A DNA stretch of 64,000 nt from Streptomyces palmae (lineage in GTDB: Bacteria; Actinomycetota; Actinomycetes; Streptomycetales; Streptomycetaceae): NCBI RefSeq assembly GCF_004684805.1, contig NZ_SRID01000001.1:1-64000 (forward strand), written 5' to 3'. This document shows positions 37,201-44,717 of this stretch, piece by piece (within the stretch, counting starts at the first letter, position 1; every line of letters starts with the position of its first letter). The translations under genes were made by a program, and so were the position numbers. The notes beneath the pieces are model-generated. The model did not search any database and was not told the DNA's origin. It saw only the letters and a program-made list of their open reading frames with translations.

Positions 37201-37726
37201 ATACTTCCATGGCCGCGACTACTCCCGGCTCTACGTCGTGGACGATCCCCCCCAGGACAGCGACGGCTACCTGTCCGGCGCCGGCACCGACAATAACGTC
37301 CAGGTCACCTTCACTCCGCCGCCTGAGGTGGGCAATGCGCCGGACTGGCCCCTGGACGCACGGGTGACGCTGCTCGCCGACCCTTTCGCCGCGGCCCACG
37401 CCACCACGGATGTGGTGCCGACCGTCGCGCTCACCCTTCCCTCCTTCTTCACAGAACCGTTCCTCCACAACGAGCAGGCGTTCTTCCAGCTCAATCCCAT
37501 GCTCGCGGGGCTGGTCCACGCCGGAGAGCTGAGCATGCCGCAGCCGGCCGCCTGGACCGGCCAGTGGTCATGGACCGAGCCCCGCGCCGACCGGAGCCCG
37601 GCCTGGGCCGAGTTCGGCATCCACCCTCTCGACAACTCCGCCCACCTCAGCGACGCGACCCCCGACAGCGGGCGCCCCGCGGCCCGCGACGGCTTCCTGC
37701 ACCTGCGGCACCGCAACGAGCGGTGA
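34208..37726 (+). CDS. Very large protein of unknown function (1172 aa)
   Basis: The ATG at 34208 is favoured over the one at 34205 because GGGAGG lies six bases before it. The gene overlaps the previous stop by one base. The N-terminal 250 residues contain the readable phrases GIWLHWLLPEALRRS, PLVPNRWLVARHAAVEGG, AWVVESD and VSYAVAGWYSSADDD, a fixed order also seen in other large uncharacterised bacterial proteins. The middle (about 350-600) has a coiled-coil-like run (LNAIEEQLQEAQVNLAAF), and the C-terminal half is beta-rich. No transmembrane helix, signal peptide or enzyme motif is found. Length and composition suit a structural component of a large particle. It is part of the operon. Confidence 0.72.
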   Translation: MTAASTLLVPMSVEARVTLTAKRKDPILRWRPDFDDMLTKRIGAEPPPYEDNAKMTADDDGIWLHWLLPEALRRSRPDPRTGRPVFPLVPNRWLVARHAAVEGGGTAAAAWVVESDSVREEDDFDHDVDPDREAARYATLDDEGRLQAPRWIGKAVRLSAQSWTEPREDEEQFLTAVGPALPAFAVFQPFNTHVFSLHDRLLDIAPEKPASVSYAVAGWYSSADDDILGRYTPPELGWQAPQGTEPSRSVFTGTALALPWDRKNAPPDRTPDGENVVKAALGNSASDALQALCDELGHGSTDEAHLLTALQHGLLGELDAFGATEGARHRLHDEWFTNTPAGHAWKYAEEEAPAWGTAPAAGSTARDRITADDVRKLNAIEEQLQEAQVNLAAFQTHLYHLWWMANLPTDKHKTEQEKIKKQLDPTVGTTVAGQVTSRAQRVKQLRETLPVGEDMAHLPLPGVLRRLPRGYHHQPSDPVVLLCGSRGRGEHVETGPLRCRTADTLVKRISIKGKWVSPTFPTSGWDKLPAIGPGHPAAADVCKELLLLHRACHEKSSAPQTYPTLLEELCAKADLADGTMPALTQRWTAQPWSPLYLLWTVNVYALPYPAGQQGSWHLRPDGTFTWKKKEEESAIIRPPVREFSGRAFLSDQVPQVLQGQLEHYSDGLAGEQRQRIRDTAYALGCTDLLSQTLKGLHDWLLLRGDPTHAMPHGYDTVERPEIADLVTDAHRTIPDCDASRTFQPLRAAQAIITRLTVVDRFGRAQHVITPNNHRSRQLAISRALKPDDPLITDGRKKYFELPPRLLQHARLRFDHLSAHDDTRPVDPMTDLADQPTPVIGWLLVNRLANSLLVHHANGTPLGELSSIVSPQGTREVSWRNLPFAPDINESTDPHLHAFVNRLRKQSHDALTALIACIDNAAWTTASGTTGHEANLTLLLGRPLALLRARLRGELAGPPVIDPHWNTITPPVDGKPPFTAARFPVRLGSMPLLSDGLVGYFHGRDYSRLYVVDDPPQDSDGYLSGAGTDNNVQVTFTPPPEVGNAPDWPLDARVTLLADPFAAAHATTDVVPTVALTLPSFFTEPFLHNEQAFFQLNPMLAGLVHAGELSMPQPAAWTGQWSWTEPRADRSPAWAEFGIHPLDNSAHLSDATPDSGRPAARDGFLHLRHRNER

Positions 37727-37767
37727 GGCACCACGATGACGACCCGCCCCTGAACAAGGGAGCTGCC

Positions 37768-40716
37768 ATGACCAACCATCTGCTCACCTACACGCCCTTC
37801 ACCGACCCCATACCGCTGACCTGCGACACCAAGGGAGCTTTGGTCCGCATCGACGTCCACAAGAAGCCGGAGGTCACCTGCAGCAAGCTGCACTTCCGCT
37901 TCCCTGTGGGTGACGGCCCGGAATGCCTCACCACGCTGAAGGCGGTGCAGGACAAGGGCCTGCTGCCGGTCGAGCCCACCGGCTGGAGCGTCAAACCGGT
38001 CGAGGGGAAGCCGGGGGAATTCGTGGCCCTCCCCAACGGCACGATGAAGGAGACCACCAGCTTCAAGTGGAAGAACATCACCGTCCACCCCAAGCACCAC
38101 CCGGTCACCGTCTCCGTGGACGAGGAGACTGCCACCGGTAGCGGGAAACCCAGCGTCAAAACCGCCGCGGTCCGTTACGAGAAGATCTCCCCCAAGGTGA
38201 CCTTCACGGCCCTGGAGGCGAAACCGCAGCACGTCACCCGCGGAGACGACACCGTCCTGAGCTGGAAAGGGAGAGCGGACGCAAGCTACACCGTCTACTA
38301 CGGAATCGACGGTGTAATCCCCTCTGAGCAGATCACCTGCAAAGACGGAACCTGCAAGACCACTGCCAAGAACCTCCGCTCCGCCACCACCTTCATGGTC
38401 GCCGCGTCGGCCACTGAAACCGGGCAGGGGCCGGTCCACTACAACCAGAGCATTCATGTCACGGTCGAGAAGCCCGACGTCGCGGTGGGGCAAATACAGG
38501 TCCAGTCGACCGCCGGCATCCTGGGGTCCGTACAGGCGTACCAATACACTTACGAGGACCGCTTCGGCGCTGTCGCCCCCACCGACGGACTGCTGATGCT
38601 GCAACCGCACTACGCGGGCGACGACCGGCGCGCTCCACTGCCCACTGTGGAGGTGTTCGTCGACGTCCACCGCAAAGGCTCCCTCTCCCACTCGCAGCGA
38701 CGTACCGCCCACAAGACGGGTGAGACGCCGCAGTTTCCCACCTTCATGTGCGTTCCCGTGCCCGCCGGATCCAAGTTCCTCATCAACCGGCGAGGCGGTA
38801 AACCGTCGACGGGCCGGCTGTACTGGCTGCCTATGGGAAGCCACGGAATTCCCAAGCCTCAGCTCGCCACAGAGGCCGCCGACACGACAGAGGCTGATGT
38901 CGGAAACCTTCCATCGCTACTGCAGTACTACTATCATCCGACTGCCCTCGACATCACTAACTCACCCGACGGAAAGATCGACATCCGGGTGGACGCTCTC
39001 GATCCGAGCATCACCTGTGACACCGTGACGGTCAACGTGCCCGTGGGCACCGGTAAAGAGCACCTCACGAAACCTGACACGGCCGAATCGATCAAACCCA
39101 GCAGCACATGGCAGTCTTTCAGGAAAGGTACCCAGGCGGGCGAATACGTTGCCAAGCCGACGCGGAAGAAGGTCTTCTATCACACCCCCGCAACCCTGAC
39201 TCTCTCCGGCATCACCGTGAACACGCCGGAGGATACGGCAAAACTGGAGATTTACGAGACACGTGAGAAGAAGAAGGGCGTGTCGGTGTACCTTCCGGTG
39301 CGCAAGGTCCGCCCCGGCCTGAACATGCGCGACTTCGCCCCCGACGACCGTGCGGTGCGCAACGGTGGCACCACAACAGTTCGTTGGAAGACCACATATC
39401 TCAGCGGAGTGGAGTACCGCGTCCAGTGGGCTGGGCACGACGAGCCGGTGCAATCAGGGGAGTACGAGAAGAAGGTCGGGCCCTTGTACCGGACCACCCC
39501 CGTCTATCTGACCGCTTACGACACAACGACGAAAGCGGAGCTCAACACCCTGACGACCACGGTCACCGTCACCGATCCCGACCTGACGGCACGCAACCTT
39601 ACCGTAGTCGAGAGCTGCACCCTCATGAAGGTGCCCCAGGTGTTCAGGCCGTCGTTGGAAAAGGAGAATTTCAGCGGCAAGGCGAATACTGACGGCCTGC
39701 TGGTCGTCTCCGCGAAATGCGAGAAGGCCAAAGAACCCACGACCGTCACCGCGAAAGTGACACCTCCCGGCGGGACACTTGAGTACGAGGCCAAAGCGCT
39801 GGCCGTGCTCCCGGAGGACGGCGACGGACTGCCTGCCGGATTCGCCCTCCCCATAGCGAAGGGCGCGTCCGTCACAGTCGCCCGGACACCCACCAGTAGC
39901 ACCTTGACCACGACGGCGAGCTGGCTCCCCTTCGGGCTGGGAGGTCTCAACTCGAACCAGCGGCCGGAGAGCACCGAACTCGTCGAGGCGTCCTCCGACA
40001 CGGCCGAGGCACCCGCGCCGGAGGGGGCGACCACCGCTCCCCCCATCTCCAGCTTCCGTCCCGATCGGCTGAGCATCGCCAGCCAGGAACCGGTGACCCT
40101 GCGGTGGGACGCGGTTCCGAACACCCACCTGACGCTGACCTACCGCGACCACCGAGGCGCGACCGTCAACGAGAAGGTCACGGGGAAAAAGGAACACACC
40201 GTACAGGGACTCACCCAGGACACGGCCTTCGCCCTCCGTGCCACCGAGAAACCGGACGGCCAAGGCAGACTCCTAGCAGCCCTGACCGCGACCGTGACCA
40301 TCACCAACCCCGACGCCGTCTTCTCCACACTCGACCTCACAGGCGGCGCCGCCATGATCGGCCCCCCAGAGAAGATCTCCTACGGTTTCACCGGCCAGGC
40401 CAGCAAAACCGTGACGACGGACGGGTTCCTCACAGGATGGATCAAGGACACTTCGACGGGCGGCAGTAAAGTCGTCGCCACCGTGTCCCGATCCAATAAG
40501 GAGCTGTACAGGGCGGAGGTGTATTCGGCCAAGCCCCCGGCACCGTGGGGACTCAATTCTGATGCCGCAAAGTGCTTCTTCGACAACTTCTTCCTGCCCG
40601 TCCCCAAAGGGGCCACGCTGGCCATCCTCCCCGCCACCAGTCACAGTGGTGGAAGTATCGGCGATGGAAGTCGCGAAGCAAAGCTGGTCTGGATACCGTT
40701 GGGACAGGGCCGTTAG
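37768..40716 (+). CDS. Three-module beta-sandwich protein (982 aa)
   Basis: 982 residues from ATG 37768; AAGGGAG is six bases upstream. The protein is mostly built from a module that occurs about three times. Each holds an immunoglobulin-like part with a phrase of the type DDTVLSWKGRADASYTVYYG, GGTTTVRWKTTYLSGVEYRV or EPVTLRWDAVPNTHLTLTYR. Each continues to a T-V-T-x-x-x-PD strand end, then a shorter domain ending in a PVPAGSKFLI/LPIAKGASVTV/LPVPKGATLAI-type strand and a W(L/I)P(F/M/L)G motif. An extra N-terminal domain opens the protein and is related to the segment at about 400-520. Such repeats are typical of surface or fibre proteins. No signal peptide. Function unknown; it probably forms an extended arm of an assembly. 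Confidence 0.72.
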   Translation: MTNHLLTYTPFTDPIPLTCDTKGALVRIDVHKKPEVTCSKLHFRFPVGDGPECLTTLKAVQDKGLLPVEPTGWSVKPVEGKPGEFVALPNGTMKETTSFKWKNITVHPKHHPVTVSVDEETATGSGKPSVKTAAVRYEKISPKVTFTALEAKPQHVTRGDDTVLSWKGRADASYTVYYGIDGVIPSEQITCKDGTCKTTAKNLRSATTFMVAASATETGQGPVHYNQSIHVTVEKPDVAVGQIQVQSTAGILGSVQAYQYTYEDRFGAVAPTDGLLMLQPHYAGDDRRAPLPTVEVFVDVHRKGSLSHSQRRTAHKTGETPQFPTFMCVPVPAGSKFLINRRGGKPSTGRLYWLPMGSHGIPKPQLATEAADTTEADVGNLPSLLQYYYHPTALDITNSPDGKIDIRVDALDPSITCDTVTVNVPVGTGKEHLTKPDTAESIKPSSTWQSFRKGTQAGEYVAKPTRKKVFYHTPATLTLSGITVNTPEDTAKLEIYETREKKKGVSVYLPVRKVRPGLNMRDFAPDDRAVRNGGTTTVRWKTTYLSGVEYRVQWAGHDEPVQSGEYEKKVGPLYRTTPVYLTAYDTTTKAELNTLTTTVTVTDPDLTARNLTVVESCTLMKVPQVFRPSLEKENFSGKANTDGLLVVSAKCEKAKEPTTVTAKVTPPGGTLEYEAKALAVLPEDGDGLPAGFALPIAKGASVTVARTPTSSTLTTTASWLPFGLGGLNSNQRPESTELVEASSDTAEAPAPEGATTAPPISSFRPDRLSIASQEPVTLRWDAVPNTHLTLTYRDHRGATVNEKVTGKKEHTVQGLTQDTAFALRATEKPDGQGRLLAALTATVTITNPDAVFSTLDLTGGAAMIGPPEKISYGFTGQASKTVTTDGFLTGWIKDTSTGGSKVVATVSRSNKELYRAEVYSAKPPAPWGLNSDAAKCFFDNFFLPVPKGATLAILPATSHSGGSIGDGSREAKLVWIPLGQGR

Positions 40717-40746
40717 AGAAAGAGAAGCGAGAAGGAGATAAAAGTC

Positions 40747-42093
40747 ATGGGAGCGACTGGTTCCGCACGCGTAGACCATGCGTTCAGCCTGAAGAAGGCG
40801 ATGGTGTACGACCCGGGTAACAAGAAGAATCTGGTGGTAGAGGGCCTGGTGGCTCTCGTGCAGAACGGTACCGCTGGACTTGCCAAAGTGGTGAACGGAA
40901 CCCCTCAGTGGTGGGTAGCGGGCCCCCAAAGAGGGTTTCCTTCGGTGGATTTCGCTCTGTCGGCGTACCGGAATCTTGGTGATTTCAAATCCGGCTTCGA
41001 CACCGTCTTCCCCGACTACGACAGCAAGAAGGGCGTATGCTGGGTCACCCGCGGTGACCAGGTGATGCGGTTCGACTTCGCCAACGACCGCGTGGATAAG
41101 GAGAAGAAGCGCATCACCTCCATGTGGTCGGGAGTCCCGGAGGGATTCAAGAATGGTTTCGATGCCGCTCTGCCGAACGGAGAGAGCACCGTCTGGCTGT
41201 TCAAGGGGAAGAAGTGCGTCAAGCTGACGAAGGCCGACACAGACGCACCACAATTCGGAGACCCCGAGGACATCGCCGATGAATGGAAGCTGAATGGCAG
41301 CAGTAAGGTGCCACTCATCGAAAGCGGCATCGACGCCGCCATTCACATTCCGGGAACGACAAAGGGATACCTTTTCCGCGGCGACCGGTATGTCACATGT
41401 GACGTGAAGGCTGCCACGGTCACCGTAGGCGCCGCGTTGATCCGAACCTACTGGCACGGCGTCCCCTACCTGTATCCAGTGCCCGACTGCTCCATTGCGG
41501 TAGGCAAGGGTGGTTCGATATCCGCGCCCCGTTACTTGTGTTACGGGAAGTACTGCGTGCCGGTGAAGGCGGGAAGGGAAGGGCTGTCGATCCCGGCAGT
41601 CGAGAAACCGAAACTTATCGAGCAGGCGATTCCGGCACTCAAGGGAACACACTTCGCCAGCGGCATCGATCACGCCTGCACTTTCCGTTCCGACAATGAC
41701 CTATGCAATCACCTGTTCCGTGGAGGAAAGCACGCAGAGTTCAAATCCCAGGCAAACGCCATTGGCAAACTAGGGCCAGTGCCGGGCAAGAGCAGCGATA
41801 AAATATTGGGAATTACGCCCACCGTCAACTCCTATCGATGGGTTTACGACCGAAAGCCCGATGCTGTGATCCAATTCCCATGGGAATCCGGGTATCTTTA
41901 TGAGAAACCCTGGGAGGATGCCGGGAGGCCACTCCGCTCTTCCCTCCAGCTTCATTACACTACGCTGGTGGTTTCGGAAGCGCGTCGGGTGTTCGACCTG
42001 ACCATAGATTCGCGCGGGAACCTTAAAAGGATGAATGGTCCATCAGTTTTCAACTGGGAGGTGGAGTGGCCGGAGGACGCGGGACGTACCTGA
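40747..42093 (+). CDS. Hemopexin-repeat protein
   Basis: 448 residues from ATG 40747 with a near-ideal ribosome site (AAGGAGATA). Hemopexin-like blades are visible as GFDTVFPDYDSKKGVCWV, GFDAALPNGESTVWLFKGK, GIDAAIHIPGTTKGYLFRGDRYV and GIDHACTFRSDNDLCNHLFRGG, each the D-A/T-hydrophobic start of a blade followed by the strand Y/W-x-F-x-G-x. Four such units make one beta-propeller. Hemopexin propellers mediate binding to proteins, sugars or metals. The C-terminal 100 residues form a separate domain. Codons have visibly more A/T than the rest of the window, a sign of recent arrival. It is the last gene of the row, 30 bases after the previous one. Confidence 0.82.
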   Translation: MGATGSARVDHAFSLKKAMVYDPGNKKNLVVEGLVALVQNGTAGLAKVVNGTPQWWVAGPQRGFPSVDFALSAYRNLGDFKSGFDTVFPDYDSKKGVCWVTRGDQVMRFDFANDRVDKEKKRITSMWSGVPEGFKNGFDAALPNGESTVWLFKGKKCVKLTKADTDAPQFGDPEDIADEWKLNGSSKVPLIESGIDAAIHIPGTTKGYLFRGDRYVTCDVKAATVTVGAALIRTYWHGVPYLYPVPDCSIAVGKGGSISAPRYLCYGKYCVPVKAGREGLSIPAVEKPKLIEQAIPALKGTHFASGIDHACTFRSDNDLCNHLFRGGKHAEFKSQANAIGKLGPVPGKSSDKILGITPTVNSYRWVYDRKPDAVIQFPWESGYLYEKPWEDAGRPLRSSLQLHYTTLVVSEARRVFDLTIDSRGNLKRMNGPSVFNWEVEWPEDAGRT

Positions 42094-42762
42094 TCCAGCG
42101 ACGCCGGCAGCAAAACGTTCAGCACAGGTTTGCGAAATAGCATGCGGCACATTCGTGCAATGTCACCGTATGCGGGCCCTGCTCAGCCAGGTCCTCAAAG
42201 CCGACTGAACGGCCACCGGCACGCCCTGGCCGGTCCCGCCAGCCCGGAAGGCGATGGAGTCGTGGGCGAGCACGACAAGGACCAGGGCGCCGACCCGGCG
42301 CGACCGCCGCTCACCGCGGACCGCGCCGGTTGACGAATGCCGCCGCCGACCGAGTGGCAGCACGCCGACAGAGCGACTCCCGCAGGTGCGGGGACGACCT
42401 TCATGCCGGACCCGAGGGGCTGGCAGGGGAGGGACGACTTCACTCTAAAGAGTGATGGGGTGATGGATACCGCGAGTGGGCTTTCGTGATGGCAGGCGAT
42501 CTTTCGCGGTGCGTGTGATCGCTTCGCTCCATTCTTGATTCTTTTGTTCCGAACTTGGCTTGGGTGTGACAGGGCGGTGGCGGTAGTGAAGCGACATATT
42601 GGAGTTCCCCGTTCCGTTTTCACGAATATCAGCAGTTCCTGCTGCTCGGCCAATGGGCCTAGTGTCCCAGTAGGCACGTAAAAAGGGGCTCCGAGATCGA
42701 TTGGCGTCTGCCTCGAAGCCCCTCCTTGCGTGCCGGATCTGCGCATGCCCCAAGGAGAAGCC
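42094..42762. other. Non-coding stretch after the gene row
   Basis: 669 bases. Frames on both strands exist but switch codon bias and have no ribosome site. It contains the hairpin at 42680-42722. I see no other structure. Confidence 0.4.
42680..42722 (-). terminator. Hairpin with oligo-A/oligo-T side
   Basis: Eleven-base arms at 42685-42695 and 42712-42722 pair at 10 of 11 positions. On the minus strand the stem is followed by five T (A at 42680-42684), so it is a leftward terminator or the end of a small RNA. No gene ends here on that strand. Confidence 0.45.
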
Positions 42763-43029
42763 ATGATCCAGCACGTTCACCGAAAGCTCGCTAAGAGCCT
42801 TCCGGCGGTGCCAGAGGTTAGCATTCCGATCTCAAGTCTTCTGCAAACCACTACGGAGAGCGTTCTTCATGTGCGACTCCGCTTCGGTACCGTGCTTTTG
42901 GCCGGCCTGATCGTCATGTCCGCAGTGCGGCCGGACTCAATCCCCGCCCAAGTTCTGATCGCCGCCCCGGCGCCCCTCTGTTTCGACCGAAGCGGGCTGA
43001 TCTACCTCAAGATCCGCCGCCTACGCTGA
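42763..43029 (+). CDS. Doubtful small membrane protein
   Basis: 88 residues from ATG 42763 with AAGGAG about six bases upstream. One hydrophobic segment (FGTVLLAGLIVMSAV). The last residues overlap the end of the truncated IS5 relic, so the gene may have been cut by the insertion. I do not recognise it; the ribosome site is the main support. Confidence 0.3.
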   Translation: MIQHVHRKLAKSLPAVPEVSIPISSLLQTTTESVLHVRLRFGTVLLAGLIVMSAVRPDSIPAQVLIAAPAPLCFDRSGLIYLKIRRLR

Positions 43030-43650
43030 CGAGGTATTGCAGCCGACCGCCCAAGCCATGGGCGGTCGGCCATTCCGTGTTCTCCAACCGCCGTCGGCCC
43101 ACACCTTGGTCACGCTCGGATGGGCCGCCGCCAGCTCGGTCAGCGCCTGCTTGCCGCCGGCGGAGTCGTGGACGGAGGCGGCGGTGACCAGGACGGTCAG
43201 GATCAGGCCGAGGGTGTCGGTGATCAGGTGGCGCTTGCGCCCTTTGATCTTCTTGCCGGCATCGATTCCTTGACTGGCCTCGGCCACATTGCCCGAAGTC
43301 TTCACGCTCTGCGCGTCCACCACGGCCGCGGACGGCTCCGCTGTCCGGGCGTTCGCCCGGCGGCTCCTGTCCCGCAGCAGATCGTGGACCCGCTCGGTGG
43401 TTCCGTCCGTCTCCCACTTGGCGTAGTAGTCGTAGACGGTCTTGTCCGGCGGGAAGTCGTGCGGCAGGTACTCCCACGGAATCCCGGTGCGATTGACGTA
43501 GAGGATCGCGTTCACGATCTCCCGCAAATCGTGGGCCCGGGCTGCCGTGCCGGGGCCGGTCCGGCTGGCCCGCCAGGCTGTGAAGACCGGTTCCATCAAG
43601 GCCCAGCGGGCATCGGAGACATCACTGCGATACGGGCGACGATCACTCAC
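43021..43650 (-). pseudogene. IS5-family transposase, C-terminally truncated
   Basis: From a GTG giving VSDRRPYRSDVSDARWALMEPVF, the protein shows the IS5 (DUF4096-type) N-terminus, then AILYVNRTGIPWEYLPHDFPP and the first catalytic Asp in AAVVDAQSVKTS. It continues with GRKRHLITDTLGLILTVLVTAAS and the second Asp in VTKVWADGGW, then stops after about 20 unrelated residues. The region that normally holds the catalytic Glu (RRWVVERTFGWL) is missing, so it is inactive. It borders the large gene row on the right, as the IS110 relic does on the left. Confidence 0.88.
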
Positions 43651-44095
43651 ACCTCGTTCAACGACCACCCACACTGGCAGTCACAAAATCACCCTGAACT
43701 ACCAGCTATCCAGATCAGATGCCCTCTAAGCTGTGGAACGCGGGTTCAGGGGGCATTTTTGGTGCGCATGCGGTACGCACATGTGCGCGCATGTGCGCAC
43801 GCCAAGGCGGGGGCGGGGCATGCGACCGTTGTTGGCATGCATATGTTCTTTTTGGTGAGCCGGGGTCGGACAGGGGCTCCACCGCCCGGCCGGCCGGCCC
43901 CCAGGTGCATCGCGCGGGACGGCGAGCCGGGGGTGCCCCCGGTGCCGCCGCGATCCGCCCGGCGTCGCGGCCGGTACGGCAGGAGCGGGTGCGGAGTTTC
44001 CGGGCGGCCGCCATTTTTCTTCCCGTCGTTTCAACACACGCGGTGGGGCGCGCGTATCCCGTAGCGAACATCGTCTCGGGAGATGGGAAAGCACC
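43651..44095. other. Promoter region of the sigma factor, with alternating purine/pyrimidine tract
   Basis: 445 bases with no gene. The alternating purine-pyrimidine tract 43762-43802 is listed separately. The sigma promoter, perhaps autoregulated, should lie in 43830-44090. Confidence 0.45.
43762..43802. repeat. Alternating purine-pyrimidine tract (possible Z-DNA)
   Basis: Bases 43762-43772 and 43773-43802 each alternate strictly purine/pyrimidine (GTGCGCAT-, GTACGCACATGTGCGC-like), with one phase change. GC and AC steps dominate, as in Z-DNA-forming sequences. It lies about 300 bases upstream of the sigma-factor gene. Confidence 0.55.
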
Positions 44096-44146
44096 ATGAA
44101 CGCCTGGCGCCGAACGGATGCGAGCAGCCGTGGCTGTAAGCGGTAA
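44096..44146 (+). CDS. Possible 16-residue leader peptide overlapping the sigma gene start
   Basis: ATG 44096 has GGGAAAG six bases upstream, a better site than that of the sigma gene at 44118. It encodes a short basic peptide with two Arg pairs and one Cys, ending TAA at 44144-44146 inside the sigma frame. It could couple or limit sigma translation. There is no experimental support. Confidence 0.35.
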   Translation: MNAWRRTDASSRGCKR

Positions 44147-44717
44147 GCCGCTGCGGTGGCTTCGCGGACGGACTGCGACGACCGCCCCGGAGCCTGTCAG
44201 ATTCCGGACGGAGCGAGACGTGGGGGCCGCCTACGATCTCTACGGCGGCGAACTCTTCGGGTTCGCCTTCAAGGCGCTGGACGACCGGCAGCTCGCCGAG
44301 GACGTGGTGCAGGAGACCTTTCTCCGCGCCTGGCGGTCGCCACGCGGCTTCGACCCGGGGCAGGGCAGTCTGCGGACCTGGTTGTTCGCCATCGCCCGGA
44401 ACCTCGTGGTGGACGCCATGCGGCGGCGCAAGGTCTGTGAGGGGCCCGGCCGTGCGCCGTGGGACGTGGCGCCCGAACCGTCGTCGGCGTTCGACGACAT
44501 CGATCAGCTTCTTGACCGGATACAGCTCGGGGAGGCCCTGGAACGGCTGAGCCCGCAGCACAGAGAGGCGGTGGTGGGGGTGTACCTCGGCGGCCGTACC
44601 TGCGCCGAACTGGGGGAGGAGCTGGGAATTCCGGCTTCCACCATGCGCAGTCGCCTGTACTACGGAGTGCGGTCGCTGCGGCTCGTCCTGGAGGAGAACG
44701 GGTGGCTGGCGCCATGA
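44118..44717 (+). CDS. ECF RNA polymerase sigma factor
   Basis: 199 residues. Region 2 (about 35-105) has AYDLYGGELFGFAFKALDDRQLAEDVVQETFLRAWR and the LRTWLFAIARNLVVDAMRRRK motif; region 4 (about 140-195) has LSPQHREAVVGVYLGGRTCAELGEELGIPASTMRSRLYYGVRSLR, a standard sigma-70 helix-turn-helix. The spacing and missing region 3 make it an ECF type. The gene overlaps the next by sixteen bases if that one starts at GTG 44702, and by four if it starts at ATG 44714. The partner is a ZAS anti-sigma, so the sigma is probably held inactive until redox or envelope stress. The true start is uncertain; see the leader peptide. Confidence 0.93.
   Translation: MRAAVAVSGKPLRWLRGRTATTAPEPVRFRTERDVGAAYDLYGGELFGFAFKALDDRQLAEDVVQETFLRAWRSPRGFDPGQGSLRTWLFAIARNLVVDAMRRRKVCEGPGRAPWDVAPEPSSAFDDIDQLLDRIQLGEALERLSPQHREAVVGVYLGGRTCAELGEELGIPASTMRSRLYYGVRSLRLVLEENGWLAP

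Noticed and set aside
37267..38844. Minus-strand frame opposite the three-module protein
   Set aside because: Composition is that of an antisense shadow and it spans the junction of two plus-strand genes.
42195..42764. Minus-strand gene after the hemopexin gene
   Set aside because: Composition changes along the frame, no ribosome site, and a terminator-like hairpin lies inside it.
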